Shown: positions 1 through 8,848, counted from the stretch's first letter. The stretch is DNA of 64,000 nucleotides from Chaenocephalus aceratus (GCA_023974075.1 JAMFTG010000309.1:112001-176000); one strand, 5' to 3'. Made by a program: numbers and translations. The notes: generated by a model from the sequence alone, not told the origin.

Positions 1-750
1 TGGGAACTTTCCATTCTCCAACTATCCAAGAACACAGAATTCAAATTAAACAATTGTGAATTACTGGGAGTCACCTTTGTCCTACTTTGGAGACTAACTG
101 CCATTCTAACAGGTCCCAGACCAGTCTCTCTAAAGTAGAGCCCACCAATGTGATTAACCTTTCTAACGTCCAGCTAGACAGCAATTGAGAAAAACCTCGT
201 AGTAATGGGGGGTTACTTGGGTTAGGAACTGTTTATATAATTACTGAATTTTAAATCGTAACCTGTACACGCCAAGCACTGATGCTGACATGTTGTATGG
301 ATACAAACTATGCACCAAGCTCTTTGGTGGAACTTTCAATTGGTAGTAGTTACTTTAAGTTACACGACACCAGCTTTGAGTATTTAGGAAGACTTCTTTC
401 TGTGTTTACGTCTTATCCGACTCAATGACATTGAAAGTGTTTTAGATAACTTTCAGTGACAGAAGGCAAAGTATCCAAAGGGTTCTTCCAACATACCCTG
501 GGTCATCCCAAGGTATTTTCAGGGCAAATGGATAATCTCTTTAGCTATTCTGAGTTTTGGGGGTTCTCCTTCCAGTTGGACATTCCCAGAACACAGGGAC
601 AAAAGAAGGTTTCCAGAATAAGATAATAATAAGATGCCTGAAGGATCTCAACTGGCTCCTTCTAGCTCCAAAGATCAGTGGTTCCAAGCTAAACTTCGTT
701 AACTGTTTACAGATGTTCTGGTTCTGGTGGTATATTAATTAGTCTGCTGC
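1..750. other. No recognisable feature
   Basis: AT-rich non-coding sequence. The only open frame (557-742) has no recognisable domain and no coding-like character. I see no terminal repeats or LTR signature here. A decayed, unrecognised repeat is possible. Confidence 0.4.
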
Positions 751-828
751 CAGTGGCGGCCGGCCCATAGGGGTGCCGCCCCCCCTCTTCCCACATTATT
801 TTTAAATATATTTAAAAAATATATAAAC

Positions 829-1795
829 TAGTGCTGTCAAAATTATCGCGTTAACGGCGGTAATTACTTTTTTTAATTTATTGCGTTAAAATATTTAACG
901 CATTTAACGCATGTGCAGAATGGCCCGCCCCATACGTGCCACCAGTGGCAGCGCCAGGGTATGGCTGGGGTAGGCTACACCCATACCAAGAAATGGCTTA
1001 GCCCCACCATGAAAAATGATGTTAAAGTAAGCAAAATAAAGTCTGCCAACTCGCGAGGAGTAAATTGCACAGACAGCAGTTAGTAAGATTGATTTCAGCA
1101 GCCACGGTTTTGAAAACTTGTGTCACGTAGTGATCGTCTTCTCAATAGAACATCTTTGATAACGGCGTGGTGTTCTTGCAGGAAGTCCCAACGGAAAATA
1201 CTTTTGCTGTAGTACAGGGGAGCACATAACTGGTACGCAGGTTATGTAATCTGAAATGCGTACCGTCACTTGTGTCACAAAGCGCATTTGCGTACCGACG
1301 TACTTGAGAAGCTTTTCCAGAAGGCGGTTGGATCACCGGACGACAGAGTCGGTCTCCGTGTGCACAGACAGGGCTGCTGTTAACGTCGGTCTGTATAACG
1401 GAATTGTGCCAAAACTACGCCAACCGGCTGCGGAGGGAGACTCCCCCCCTTCACTGGAGAACTGCGCTACAACAGCTGATCACAACGTTCACACTCTGTG
1501 GTCACGAAGTACTCTGTGGTCACGTGGGGTCGTAATGAATTAAGACCCCACGGTTTGATGATTGATAGGTGTGTGGGCTGTCTTTCATTTTGACACACAG
1601 AACAATGTTATACTAATCATAGATACTGTATGTTAAATGGATATATCCGCCTTCTTTCATTTATCTTTCCATTCCCAACAATATACATAAATAAATGGCA
1701 TATTTTGGACATAGTTCGAATGGTGATTAATCTGATTAATTAATTTTTAAACTGTGATTAATCTGATTAAATGTTTTAATCATTTGACAGCCCTA
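829..1795. mobile_element. Non-autonomous hAT nested in the larger hAT
   Basis: The left end reads TAGTGCTGTCAAAATTAT; the right end, on the other strand, reads TAGGGCTGTCAAATGATTA. These are hAT-type terminal inverted repeats. The flanks are ATATAAAC (821-828) and ATATAAAT (1796-1803), an 8-bp target duplication with one mismatch, which is the hAT length. The 967-bp interior holds AT-rich subterminal repeats built on GATTAATCTGATTAA and a GC-richer middle with no transposase, so it must have been moved by a related transposase. Confidence 0.7.
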
Positions 1796-2167
1796 ATATA
1801 AATATAAGATAAATATTATATAATTGGTATCAGGAAAATGTATAATCTACAATAAAATCTCGTTTAAAATGGTGTAACGATGTCTAAAGTTACTGATAAG
1901 TCACATGTTTCCTGCCTGGCCGCAGCGTGTATCATTACCCTCTCTCGTCTGGGCGCTAAGAGAGGAGCCCTGAGCCAGAGCAGCAGCAGCCAACACCGTT
2001 GACCGTTGCTGTCTGTAAACTATGATGCCGAAACATAATTTCAGCCAATCAGCTTCGTCAAATCTGATGGTCATAGGGCGCCACTGGTCAGCGCCCAGTG
2101 CAGTCTGTGAGTAGTTTGGACACTAGTGACTCGTATCCGGTGGGGTGACGCAGTACGGCAGTAGTTG

Positions 2168-2525
2168 ATGAGGATGGCTTCGTGTGCAGGTGGAGTCTCC
2201 AGACCTCGGTCCCCGCCCAATTCCGTTCAAGAGCTAATCTCCAATCCTTTCAAAAGGAGAACTTTGGGAGATACATTGATACTTAAAGACCTTGGACCGG
2301 ATCAACCCGATTTGTATATATCGCAGCAAGCTCGTGAAAAAAACAAAACGAATCAACGAGGCTTCTCACGTAGCTGGTACACCAAAAAGGCATGGCTAGC
2401 TGGATGCAAACAGGTAAATGCTGTCTTTTGTCTCCCATGCTTGCTCTTCAAACATCCGGGGACAGATACGATGTGCCCGTGGACTGTGACGGGGGTAAAT
2501 TATATGAAGCATTTAATAGCATATA
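2168..2525 (+). pseudogene. hAT transposase N-terminus (TTF-type zinc finger), truncated
   Basis: The frame is open from the ATG at 2168. After a Pro/Ser-rich leader it contains the run GFSRSWYTKKAWLAGC, then VFCLPCLLF, then TGVNYMKHL. Order and spacing match the TTF zinc finger of Tip100/ZMYM-like hAT transposases: an aromatic W-x-W-L stretch, CxxC, then a W..G...KHL segment. The finger binds DNA at the transposon ends. The RNase H-like catalytic core and the hAT dimerisation domain are missing because the Polinton interrupts the frame at 2526; the nominal stop at 2530 lies in the Polinton end. It is a relic inside the hAT that begins at 751. It could also be read as a ZMYM-like host gene exon, but the adjacent hAT terminus argues for the transposon. 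Confidence 0.6.
2520..2525. repeat. Left target-site duplication of the Polinton
   Basis: CATATA, identical to 8104-8109 directly after the right end. Six bp is the duplication size made by Polinton integrases. It dates the Polinton as younger than the hAT and MITE sequence on either side. Confidence 0.85.
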
Positions 2526-2583
2526 AGTAGTTATACAAATGCCACTTTCATCACATTAGTATGCATGGAATGTGACAGGTCAC

Positions 2584-2712
2584 CACGCCCCGTTTGACCG
2601 GAAGTCCCGTCCCTTTTGACCGGAAGTCCCGCCCATTTCGACCGGAAGTCCCGCCCCCTCCTGGCGGATGTCCCGCCCCCACTTCCGACGGATGTCCCGC
2701 CCCCGCTTCCGG
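2584..2712. promoter_or_regulatory. ETS/GC-box repeat array in left Polinton arm
   Basis: Five imperfect units of about 22-25 bp, each with an ETS-type core (ACCGGAAGT, or TTCCG on the other strand) and/or an Sp1-type GC box (CCCGCCC). Three units read GACCGGAAGTCCCG and two read CGGATGTCCCGCCCCC. Dense paired ETS and GC boxes are typical of TATA-less vertebrate promoters, so it may drive element transcription; that role is inferred. Confidence 0.5.
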
Positions 2713-3115
2713 TTTACAAAATAAAATAAAAATTAAAAAAATGAGAAAAATAAAATGCCGTTGTTTCAACAATTAGAATGCATAGGATATATGTCCCGCC
2801 TCCTAACCACTTCCTGTGCCCCTAATCCTGTATACAGTATTGAATGTAACTTACAAATACTTGCAAATAACATGAAATTAATCAAAGTAAAGCATCTAAA
2901 AAACCATAAATTTAAAAAAAAGTCAGCCTCTCTGTTTTTGCGAACAGTCTGAGACAAGTCAGGAGAGACCATATGGCGACCGAGGGGAGGGGGGAACACA
3001 CACACACACACACACACACACTTTCCCCGCCCCTCACCCCTCTCCCGTTAGAGGTTGGCTAAATAAAAGCCAGCGTCTTTTGGTCACTCTTCAATATTTT
3101 TCAAGTCGAGAGAAA

Positions 3116-3259
3116 ATGGCCAAGAGACGTATTGATATGAGTTTAATCAGCGAGACACCGGTGATAACTTACAGCCATCCGTTGGGTGCTCCAATCAAAG
3201 TAAAGCATCTAAAAAACATATATTTAAAAAAAGTCAGCCTTTTTTTGCGAGCAGTCTGA
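3116..3259 (+). pseudogene. Truncated ORF in left Polinton arm, starts MAKRR
   Basis: A 47-residue frame opens at ATG 3116 with a basic start (MAKRRIDMSL) and ends at TGA 3257. An AT-rich TATA-like stretch (AAATAAAAG) lies about 55 bp upstream. The first ~28 residues look like a real protein start. From ~3199 the frame runs into the ~110-bp direct repeat of the arm, so the rest of the gene is missing. The same frame occurs in the other arm at 7352-7495. I do not recognise the parent protein; a 5' fragment of a lost internal Polinton gene is the simplest reading. Confidence 0.35.
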
Positions 3260-3353
3260 GACAAGTCAGGACAGGGGGGGGAGAGAAACCATAAACCCCC
3301 TATGGAGATGACCATATGGTGGCCGAAAGGAGAGGGGTAATATACGTACTCAT

Positions 3354-4193
3354 GTAGAGAAAGTCAGAGAATATTTATCTGAGCAGGACGCATATACTTT
3401 GCACAAGCCTGCTAGGGTGCATTTTGTAAGAAACAGAGTTTTCATACTCAGACCGCTGCAGCAATTTCAAGCAGATCTCTGCGATATGCAGTCGCTGTCC
3501 GAGTATAATGATGGTTTTAATTATTTGTTAACAGTCGTAGACGTATTTTCGAAAAAAGCCTATGCTCAAGCATTAAAGAAAAAGACGGGTATTGAGGTTG
3601 CCAAAGCCTTTGATACAATTTTAACACACAGTGAGATCCCTAAAAAGTTACAAACAGATGCGGGGAAAGAATTCTTTAATAAAGTTTTTCAAAACTTATT
3701 GAAGAAAAGAGGTATACAACATTATGCAACCGCCAGTGATATGAAGGCATGTGTGGTAGAGAGATTTAACCGTGCGCTGAAAACTAAAATGTGGAGGTAT
3801 TTTACAGCTAAAAACACTCATAGATATATAGACGTCTTACCCGAACTACTTGAAAGTTACAATAATAGTTATCACCGAAGTATTAAAATGAACCCACTGC
3901 AGGTAACCAAGGAAAATGAGGCTCAAGTGTTTCGGAATCTATATAACCCCTCCAGCCTTCGTAAAAAAGCTGCTGTCAAAATGAGCTTTAAGGAGGGGGA
4001 GCTTGTAAGGATATCCAAATTGAGAGGAGTATTCGAAAAAAAATCTGAGCAGAGTTATACGGACGAATTATTTACGGTGTCTGAAGGCTTACCTCGGCAG
4101 CCACCTGTTTACAAGCTCAAAGATTATGATGGAGAAGAGATCAAGGGGACTTTTTATGAGAAAGAGTTGGCATTGATATTACAGGATGGTTGA
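3354..4193 (+). pseudogene. Polinton integrase copy 1, truncated at both ends
   Basis: DDE-type (rve) integrase that would join element ends to chromosomal DNA. The coding match to copy 2 begins at 3354, so the first ~50 residues are absent, and no in-frame ATG lies before 3486. The RNase H-fold core is intact: first Asp in FQADLCDM, second in LQTDAGKEF, Glu in VVERFN, with about 33 residues between the last two. The linker (RKKAAVKMSFKEGELVRI) is kept. The C-terminal chromodomain seen in copy 2 is gone: the frame ends in LILQDG and TGA at 4191, just after TTACAG, which resembles a splice acceptor. The next gene starts 2 nt later. Near-identical to copy 2 across the core, so the duplication is recent. 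Confidence 0.75.
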
Positions 4194-4195
4194 AT

Positions 4196-4759
4196 ATGCC
4201 TCAACCTCCATCTACTCCACCCGAGTCTCCAGGGGAATCAACAGTAGTAGGCGTTGATATGCCATGCTCTACTTGTGTTCCAGAGATTGGCGTTGATATG
4301 CCATGCTTTCCTTGTGCTCCCGAGGGTGATGCTACAGAACGTGCTAGGACATCGGCATTCCTGAATACGGTAAAAGCAGTTGTAGTTCATCTGTTGGATA
4401 GAGTCGTATACCTTTACAGAAAGGAAACATGTAACGGATGTCAAGTCAATCACCCCAGTCAGATGCAGCACGAGTGTTTATTCCCTACCGGTGAATACTA
4501 TCTGGATCGAAACTATGATGAAGTGGTAAAGAGACTATGGACCGTTCGTTTCATTCCAGCCATTCTGGACGCTCTGCACCAGAACCACATTCATGTGTCG
4601 GAGAGGAGAGTCTTTGGAGCTACCGAGGCGATTCTGTACAACCTCAGAAACACCAGACTCTTTGAGGCTAAAATCGAGAAGCTATACGAACAGCTTGTAG
4701 AGAACGACGAGACCCTACTGAAGATTACAAGAGCAGCTTGGGCCTTCTGGCAGCATTAG
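4196..4759 (+). CDS. Small Cys/His protein of the Polinton (p187), unknown function
   Basis: 187 residues from ATG 4196, two bases after the integrase stop. The N-terminus is Pro/Ser-rich and contains a 13-residue unit twice in tandem (GVDMPCSTCVPE, GVDMPCFPCAPE), each with CxxC at about residues 24-27 and 37-40. The centre has a predicted helix (TVKAVVVHLLDRVVYLY) followed by CNGCQVNHPSQMQHEC (about residues 79-94), whose Cys and His spacing suggests a zinc site. The C-terminal half is helical and charged. The helix and most of the Cys/His motif recur in a second copy at 6933-7112, so this part is under constraint or recently copied. Not a recognised polymerase, ATPase, protease or capsid protein. 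It is followed by AT-rich DNA with an AATAAA-like signal near 4882. Confidence 0.65.
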   Translation: MPQPPSTPPESPGESTVVGVDMPCSTCVPEIGVDMPCFPCAPEGDATERARTSAFLNTVKAVVVHLLDRVVYLYRKETCNGCQVNHPSQMQHECLFPTGEYYLDRNYDEVVKRLWTVRFIPAILDALHQNHIHVSERRVFGATEAILYNLRNTRLFEAKIEKLYEQLVENDETLLKITRAAWAFWQH

Positions 4760-4943
4760 GAAGAGTTTTTATTTATTTTTGATACTTTTTCATTAAAGTA
4801 TGTTTTATTTTAATTTTACTTGATATAGTGTGTCCTTCCTTTTATTATTCTCTGCTTGGAGAAATGTTGTATATACATATCAATAAAATGCATTGTAAGA
4901 AAAACTGTTGTACTCATTACCTCATCGGGCTGTAACAGGAAAC
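4760..4943 (+). other. Intergenic spacer between p187 and integrase copy 2
   Basis: AT-rich. AATAAAATGC at ~4881-4890 could serve as a polyadenylation signal for p187. Bases just before ATG 4944 include TGTAACAGGAAAC, which resembles a splice acceptor (ACAG). Confidence 0.35.
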
Positions 4944-5991
4944 ATGTCTGAGAAACGTGTTATGCATAGGGTGTATTACACTCCATCTAATCCAGGGAGT
5001 TTAGGAGGTGTGGATAAACTCCATAGAGCTGTACAGAATGAAATGGGTAAACAAGTAAATGTAGAGAAAGTCAGAGAATATTTATCGGAGCAGGATGCAT
5101 ATACTTTGCATAAGCCGGCACGGGTGCATTTTGTAAGAAACAGAGTTTTTGTACTCAGACCGCTACAACAATTTCAAGCAGATCTCTGCGATATGCAGTC
5201 GCTGTCCGAATATAATGATGGTTTTAATTATTTGTTAACAGTCGTAGACGTATTTTCGAAAAAAGCCTATGCTCAAGCATTAAAGAAAAAGACGGGTATT
5301 GAGGTTGCCAAAGCCTTTGATACAATTTTAACACACAGTGAGATCCCTAAAAAGTTACAAACAGATGCGGGGAAAGAATTCTTTAATAAAGTTTTTCAAA
5401 ACTTATTGAAGAAAAGAGGTATACAACATTATGCAACCGCCAGTGATATGAAGGCATGTGTGGTAGAGAGATTTAACCGTACGCTGAAAACTAAAATGTG
5501 GAGGTATTTTACAGCTAAAAACACTCATAGATATATAGACGTCTTACCCGAACTACTTGAAAGTTACAATAATAGTTATCACCGAAGTATTAAAATGAAC
5601 CCACTGCAGGTAACCAAGGAAAATGAGGCTCAAGTGTTTCGGAATCTATATAACCCCTCCAGCCTTCGTAAAAAAGCTATATCCAAATTGAGAGGAGTAT
5701 TCGGAAAAAAATATGAGCAGTTATACGGACGAATTATTTACGGTGTCTGAAGGCTTACCTCGGCAGCCACCTGTTTACAAGCTCAAAGATTATGATGGAG
5801 AAGAGATCAAGGGGACTTTTTATGAGAAAAAGTTACAAAAAGTGAAGATAGCCAATGACAAGGCTTTTCAAGTCGAGAAAATTCTAAAAAGGCGTGTGGT
5901 GAGAGGGAAAAAACAAATGTTTGTATCTTGGCATAATTGGCCCGAAAAATTCAACAGCTGGGTTGATGCAGACAAAATCAAAGATGTATAA
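4944..5991 (+). pseudogene. Polinton integrase copy 2 with chromodomain, frameshifted
   Basis: The first frame runs from ATG 4944 to TGA 5748; the second continues in another phase to TAA 5989. It keeps what copy 1 lost: the ~50-residue N-terminus (with YYTPSNPGSLGGVDKL) and, at the C-terminus, a chromodomain (FQVEKILKRR, then MFVSWHNWPEKFNSWV). The DDE core is the same (FQADLCDM, LQTDAGKEF, VVERFN). Compared with copy 1, 39 bp of linker are missing after RKKA and 2 bp are missing in GAGCAG(AG)TTATAC near 5720, which breaks the frame. Chromodomains in Polinton integrases are thought to guide integration by binding chromatin. As it stands it cannot make full-length integrase without frameshifting. 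Confidence 0.75.
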
Positions 5992-6932
5992 AAGCAAACA
6001 GAATCAACGCTCAGTCCTTCATTACAGCCATGGCAAAATTATTTCAGGTGACTCTGGCTTTATTAGGAAAACAAACATATAATACAAATGGGTTAGGGGT
6101 TAAATGTAATCATCGTGGACTTAGTCTAACAAAATACTTTTATCTGAATAGATTTGTTCTTTTTAAGAGCACTTTCTGAAATTATTTATTAATTATTTCA
6201 GTGGACCAATCCAGTTTTTGTTAACATTAACGCTTTCTTCTCTTTTTCTTGTGTTACTAAGATACCTTTAGACACACTTTGGTGTATGCAACACTTGTTC
6301 AGATAAACAAGGTTTTTCTTTTCTGATAAACTTACATATTTTAGTTATTTTATGTTACCAAGATACTTTGAGATACACCCTGATGTACGCAACACTTAAC
6401 AAAGGGTATAATATGAAGTAGTTGGTAAGGAAGGGTTTTTCTTTAAGGGTGCAAAACTTTAGAACAGGGTAAAATATTCATTAATTTGTATTGAATTGAG
6501 TTTTCTTTTTTTTGATTTTCAACATACTATATGACTTTTCCATATTTCTGACATACTATACTTTTTTGACTTTTTTCTGTAGAATCTTGACAAAACTATT
6601 ACTTGTTCTTAAATGATGACCTATTGCTGGAGATGAGATGAAAAAGCTACAACGCTTAAAGAACTTTTTTCTAAAAACTCTCAATTCTATAATTGACTAC
6701 CACCATTCAACGCAATAAGCCCCACCCTCCACTCAGCAAATCATCTAAAACGAAGGACCTCGCTAAGACGACCGTTGTAAACTAGCCATGGAGCAGAGAA
6801 AAGCCAAGACTCCCCCCGCGAGTTGCAGCCAGGAACAGACTACTGGACTACCATCATCACCACCAAGGGGGAAACCCGAATCTTGCAATACTTGATGCTG
6901 ATTTTGCTCCTTGGGCCAAAACGTCTCTGTTT
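5992..6932 (+). other. Polinton interior, AT-rich, no intact gene
   Basis: Contains a short frame from ATG 6030 (MAKLFQVTLALLGKQ) that fades out after about 50 residues; it may be a first exon or decayed gene. An imperfect internal repeat links ~6251-6321 and ~6352-6443 (GTTAC(C/T)AAGATAC ... GCAACACTT). From ~6789 another short start (MEQRKAKTPP) leads toward the second p187 copy but in a different phase. Confidence 0.4.
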
Positions 6933-7112
6933 ATGGACACAGTGAAAGCGGTGTTGGTTGATATTGTGGAGAGGGTGATACATCGGTACAGAGAAGAAAT
7001 ATGCAACGGGTGCCGAGTCAGTCACCCCGGCCAGAGGCAACACGATTTTCTGAATGACATGTCCGATTTTTACTTCAGAAACAATTACAATGCGTTAATG
7101 AAAAGACTCTGG
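6933..7112 (+). pseudogene. Second copy of p187, truncated by the right arm
   Basis: From ATG 6933 the frame reads MDTVKAVLVDIVERVIHRY, then CNGCRVSHPGQRQH, then NALMKRLW. This aligns with residues ~57-114 of the 4196-4759 protein. Both CxxC cysteines and both histidines are kept; the last cysteine of the motif is replaced. The N-terminal GVDMPC repeats are not found upstream in frame. After KRLW at ~7112 the sequence turns into the inverted arm, so the remaining codons of the nominal frame (to 7235) are antisense integrase and not a real C-terminus. It is more diverged from p187 than the two integrases are from each other, so the p187 pair may be older paralogues. Confidence 0.6.
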
Positions 7113-7351
7113 CAGCGACTGCATATTGCAGAGATCTGCTTGAAATTGCTGCAGCGGTCTGAGTATGAAAACTCTGTTTCTTACAAAATGCACCCTAGCA
7201 GGCTTGTGCAAAGTATATGCGTCCTGCTCAGATAAATATTCTCTGACTTTCTCTACATGAGTACGTATATTACCCCTCTCCCTTCGGCCACCATATGGTC
7301 ATCTCCATAGGGGGTTTATGGTTTCTCCCCCCCCCCCTGTCCTGACTTGTC

Positions 7352-7495
7352 TCAGACTGCTCGCAAAAAAAGGCTGACTTTTTTTAAATATATGTTTTTT
7401 AGATGCTTTACTTTGATTGGAGCACCCAACGGATGGCTGTAAGTTGTCACCGGTGTCTCGCTGATTAAACTCATATCAAGACGTCTCTTGGCCAT
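7352..7495 (-). pseudogene. Truncated ORF in right Polinton arm, starts MAKRR
   Basis: Inverted partner of 3116-3259, same length and stop. Two substitutions change the protein (I to L at residue 6, I to T near residue 17), and the frame is otherwise kept. Function unknown; see the left-arm copy. Confidence 0.35.
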
Positions 7496-7910
7496 TTTCT
7501 CTCGACTTGAAAAATATTGAAGAGTGACCAAAAGACGCTGGCTTTTATTTAGCCAACCTCTAACGGGAGAGGGGTGAGGGGCGGGGAAAGTGTGTGTGTG
7601 TGTGTGTTCCCCCCTCCCCTCGGTCGCCATATGGTCTCTCCCCTCATGTCCTGACTTGTCTCAGACTGTTCGCAAAAACAGAGAGGCTGACTTTTTTTTA
7701 AATATATGGTTTTTTAGATGCTTTACTTTGATTAATTTCATGTTATTTGCAAGTATTTGTAAGTTACATTCAATACTGTATACAGGATTAGGGGCACAGG
7801 AAGTGGTTAGGAGGCGAGACATATATCCTATGCATACTAATTGATTGAAACAACGGCATTTTATTTTTCTCATTTTTTATTTAATTTATTTAATGTATTT
7901 TATTGTGTAA

Positions 7911-8048
7911 ACCGGAAGCGGGGGCGGGACATCCGCCGGAAGTGGGGGCGGGACATCCGCCGGAAGTGGGGGCGGGACATCCGCCGGAAGTGGGGGCGGG
8001 TCTTCTGGTCGAAAGGGGCGGGACTTCCGGTCAACATGGGCGGGGGTG
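7911..8048. promoter_or_regulatory. ETS/GC-box repeat array in right Polinton arm
   Basis: Inverted counterpart of 2584-2712. Here the unit CCGGAAGTGGGGGCGGGACAT, or close variants, occurs in three near-identical copies of 24 bp, then diverged units ending at GACTTCCGGTC. Unit composition differs from the left arm, so the array has expanded or shrunk since the arms were last identical. Confidence 0.5.
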
Positions 8049-8103
8049 ACCTGTCACATTCCATGCATACTAATGTGATGAAAGTGGCATTTGTATAACT
8101 ACT

Positions 8104-8109
8104 CATATA
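8104..8109. repeat. Right target-site duplication of the Polinton
   Basis: CATATA, perfect match to 2520-2525. Removing one copy plus the element rejoins the left flank to AATTAAAGGTGGGG, which is the start of a MITE. Confidence 0.85.
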
Positions 8110-8215
8110 ATTAAAGGTGGGGTAGGTAAGTTTCAGAAACCGGCTCGAGATAACCTTTTTGTTATATTCCATGGAATGCTCTTAACATCCCGATAGCAAT
8201 GAATATCTTACAGAT
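8110..8215 (+). repeat. MITE end with inverted partner at 13065-13384
   Basis: Begins TTAAAGGTGGGGTAGGTAAG and continues GTTTCAGAAACCGGCTCGAG, then a unit around TTCCATGGAATGCTCTTAAC and CGATAGCAATGA. The first ~40 bp are the inverted copy of the end at 13343-13384; the TCCATGGAATGCTCTTAAC part is found inverted at ~55500-55530. Both arms have CTTACAGATGTAGC at their inner edge. Widespread fish MITE sequence; class not determined. Confidence 0.5.
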
Positions 8216-8848
8216 GTAGCACTCCAGATCAGACTCAAATGGGTGTGTCCCAGTCAAAAGCCCAGCGGATGCCAGTGGCTGGGGGTGTTGCCAAATTGCT
8301 AGAGGGCGTTGCCCAATTTCCCCATTTATTCAATTACAGGATTTAACCATGAGATGGCGCTTCATTCACAAAATACACAATGGGTGTTGTAGAAACATCA
8401 ATATTTTAGATCAAATAAATTATATAGTTTGCTTTATGCAGTATATTTCCTGTAATATTGTACAGTAGATTGAAGTAAATCAACTTATACATTAAGATAA
8501 GATAATATGGACCTTTATTAATCCCGTGGGGAAATTCAGTAGTTCAAACAGCAACAGGGTGAGAGTGAAAAACAGGACAGCACAGATTCACACAGATTAA
8601 TAAAATCAAAAATAAGATGAGCGATAAAAAATAATAATAATAATGAGAAACTATGAAATAAGAAATGAATAAAACTAAAATGTAATTATCATATCATATA
8701 TTATAATGTATTGTATTATTAAGTAATATCATACATTAACCCCATTATAGCAGATGCCACATTGAATGGATGAACACATGTATGCATCAATAATTACAAC
8801 AGAGTATTTCTAAATACAAGTTGTAAAAATACTTATATGTATTTAATA
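8216..8848. other. Non-coding; LINE/SINE-type tail near 8490-8560
   Basis: AAGATAAGATAATATGGACC followed by TTTATTAATCCCGTGGGGAA is the reverse complement of the common 3' tail of fish LINE/SINE families (a similar tail in the other orientation is at ~53070-53096). The rest is AT-rich with no genes. Confidence 0.4.

Larger units (their letters stand above)
751..2525 (+). mobile_element. 5' part of a Tip100/ZMYM-type hAT transposon
   Basis: The sequence starts with CAGTGGCGGCCGGCC, followed by a run rich in GCCGCC and CCCCCC. This is the usual 5' terminus of fish hAT elements of the Tip100 (ZMYM-related) type. About 1.4 kb inward on the same strand lies a transposase N-terminus with a TTF-type zinc finger, as expected for this family. 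The element is broken twice: a smaller hAT sits at 829-1795 and a Polinton enters at 2526. No matching 3' half is visible after the Polinton (8104 onward goes directly into another MITE), so the 3' part is missing or was replaced. The terminus is seen in the sequence; family membership is from known hAT structure. Confidence 0.6.
2526..3497 (+). repeat. Left terminal inverted repeat of the Polinton
   Basis: This arm pairs with 7113-8103. In order it holds the AG terminus, an array of CCGGAAGT/GGGCGGG units (2584-2712), an internal direct repeat of about 110 bp (around 2880-2995 and again 3196-3345), a short open frame (3116-3259), and finally the first ~140 bp of integrase coding sequence (3354-3497). 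Gene sequence inside a terminal repeat is unusual: the opposite arm carries the same integrase segment antisense. Confidence 0.85.
2526..8103 (+). mobile_element. Reduced Polinton/Maverick-like element, complete ends
   Basis: A 5578-bp element begins AGTAGTTATAC and ends GTATAACTACT. It is flanked on both sides by the same 6 bp, CATATA (2520-2525 and 8104-8109). Terminal AG...CT and 6-bp duplications are hallmarks of Polintons. The arms are ~970-990-bp inverted repeats (2526-3497 and 7113-8103). Inside lie two integrase genes (3354-4193, 4944-5991), both related to Polinton integrases, and two copies of a small Cys/His protein (4196-4759, 6933-7112), giving a tandem INT-p187-INT-p187 plan. 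Autonomous Polintons are 15-20 kb with protein-primed DNA polymerase, protease, packaging ATPase and capsid genes; none is visible. Non-autonomous for replication; neither integrase looks fully intact. Related virus-like elements are also called adintoviruses. Confidence 0.85.
7113..8103 (-). repeat. Right terminal inverted repeat of the Polinton
   Basis: Reverse complement of 2526-3497, with point differences and a different number of units in the ETS/GC-box array. The inner edge is where similarity to integrase codons stops, near 7113. This cuts the second p187 copy directly after its KRLW residues, so the arm replaced the original right part of the element. Confidence 0.8.

Noticed and set aside
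7113..7235. C-terminal part of the second p187 frame
   Set aside because: This is antisense integrase sequence from the inverted arm; the apparent weak likeness to p187 after KRLW is coincidental.
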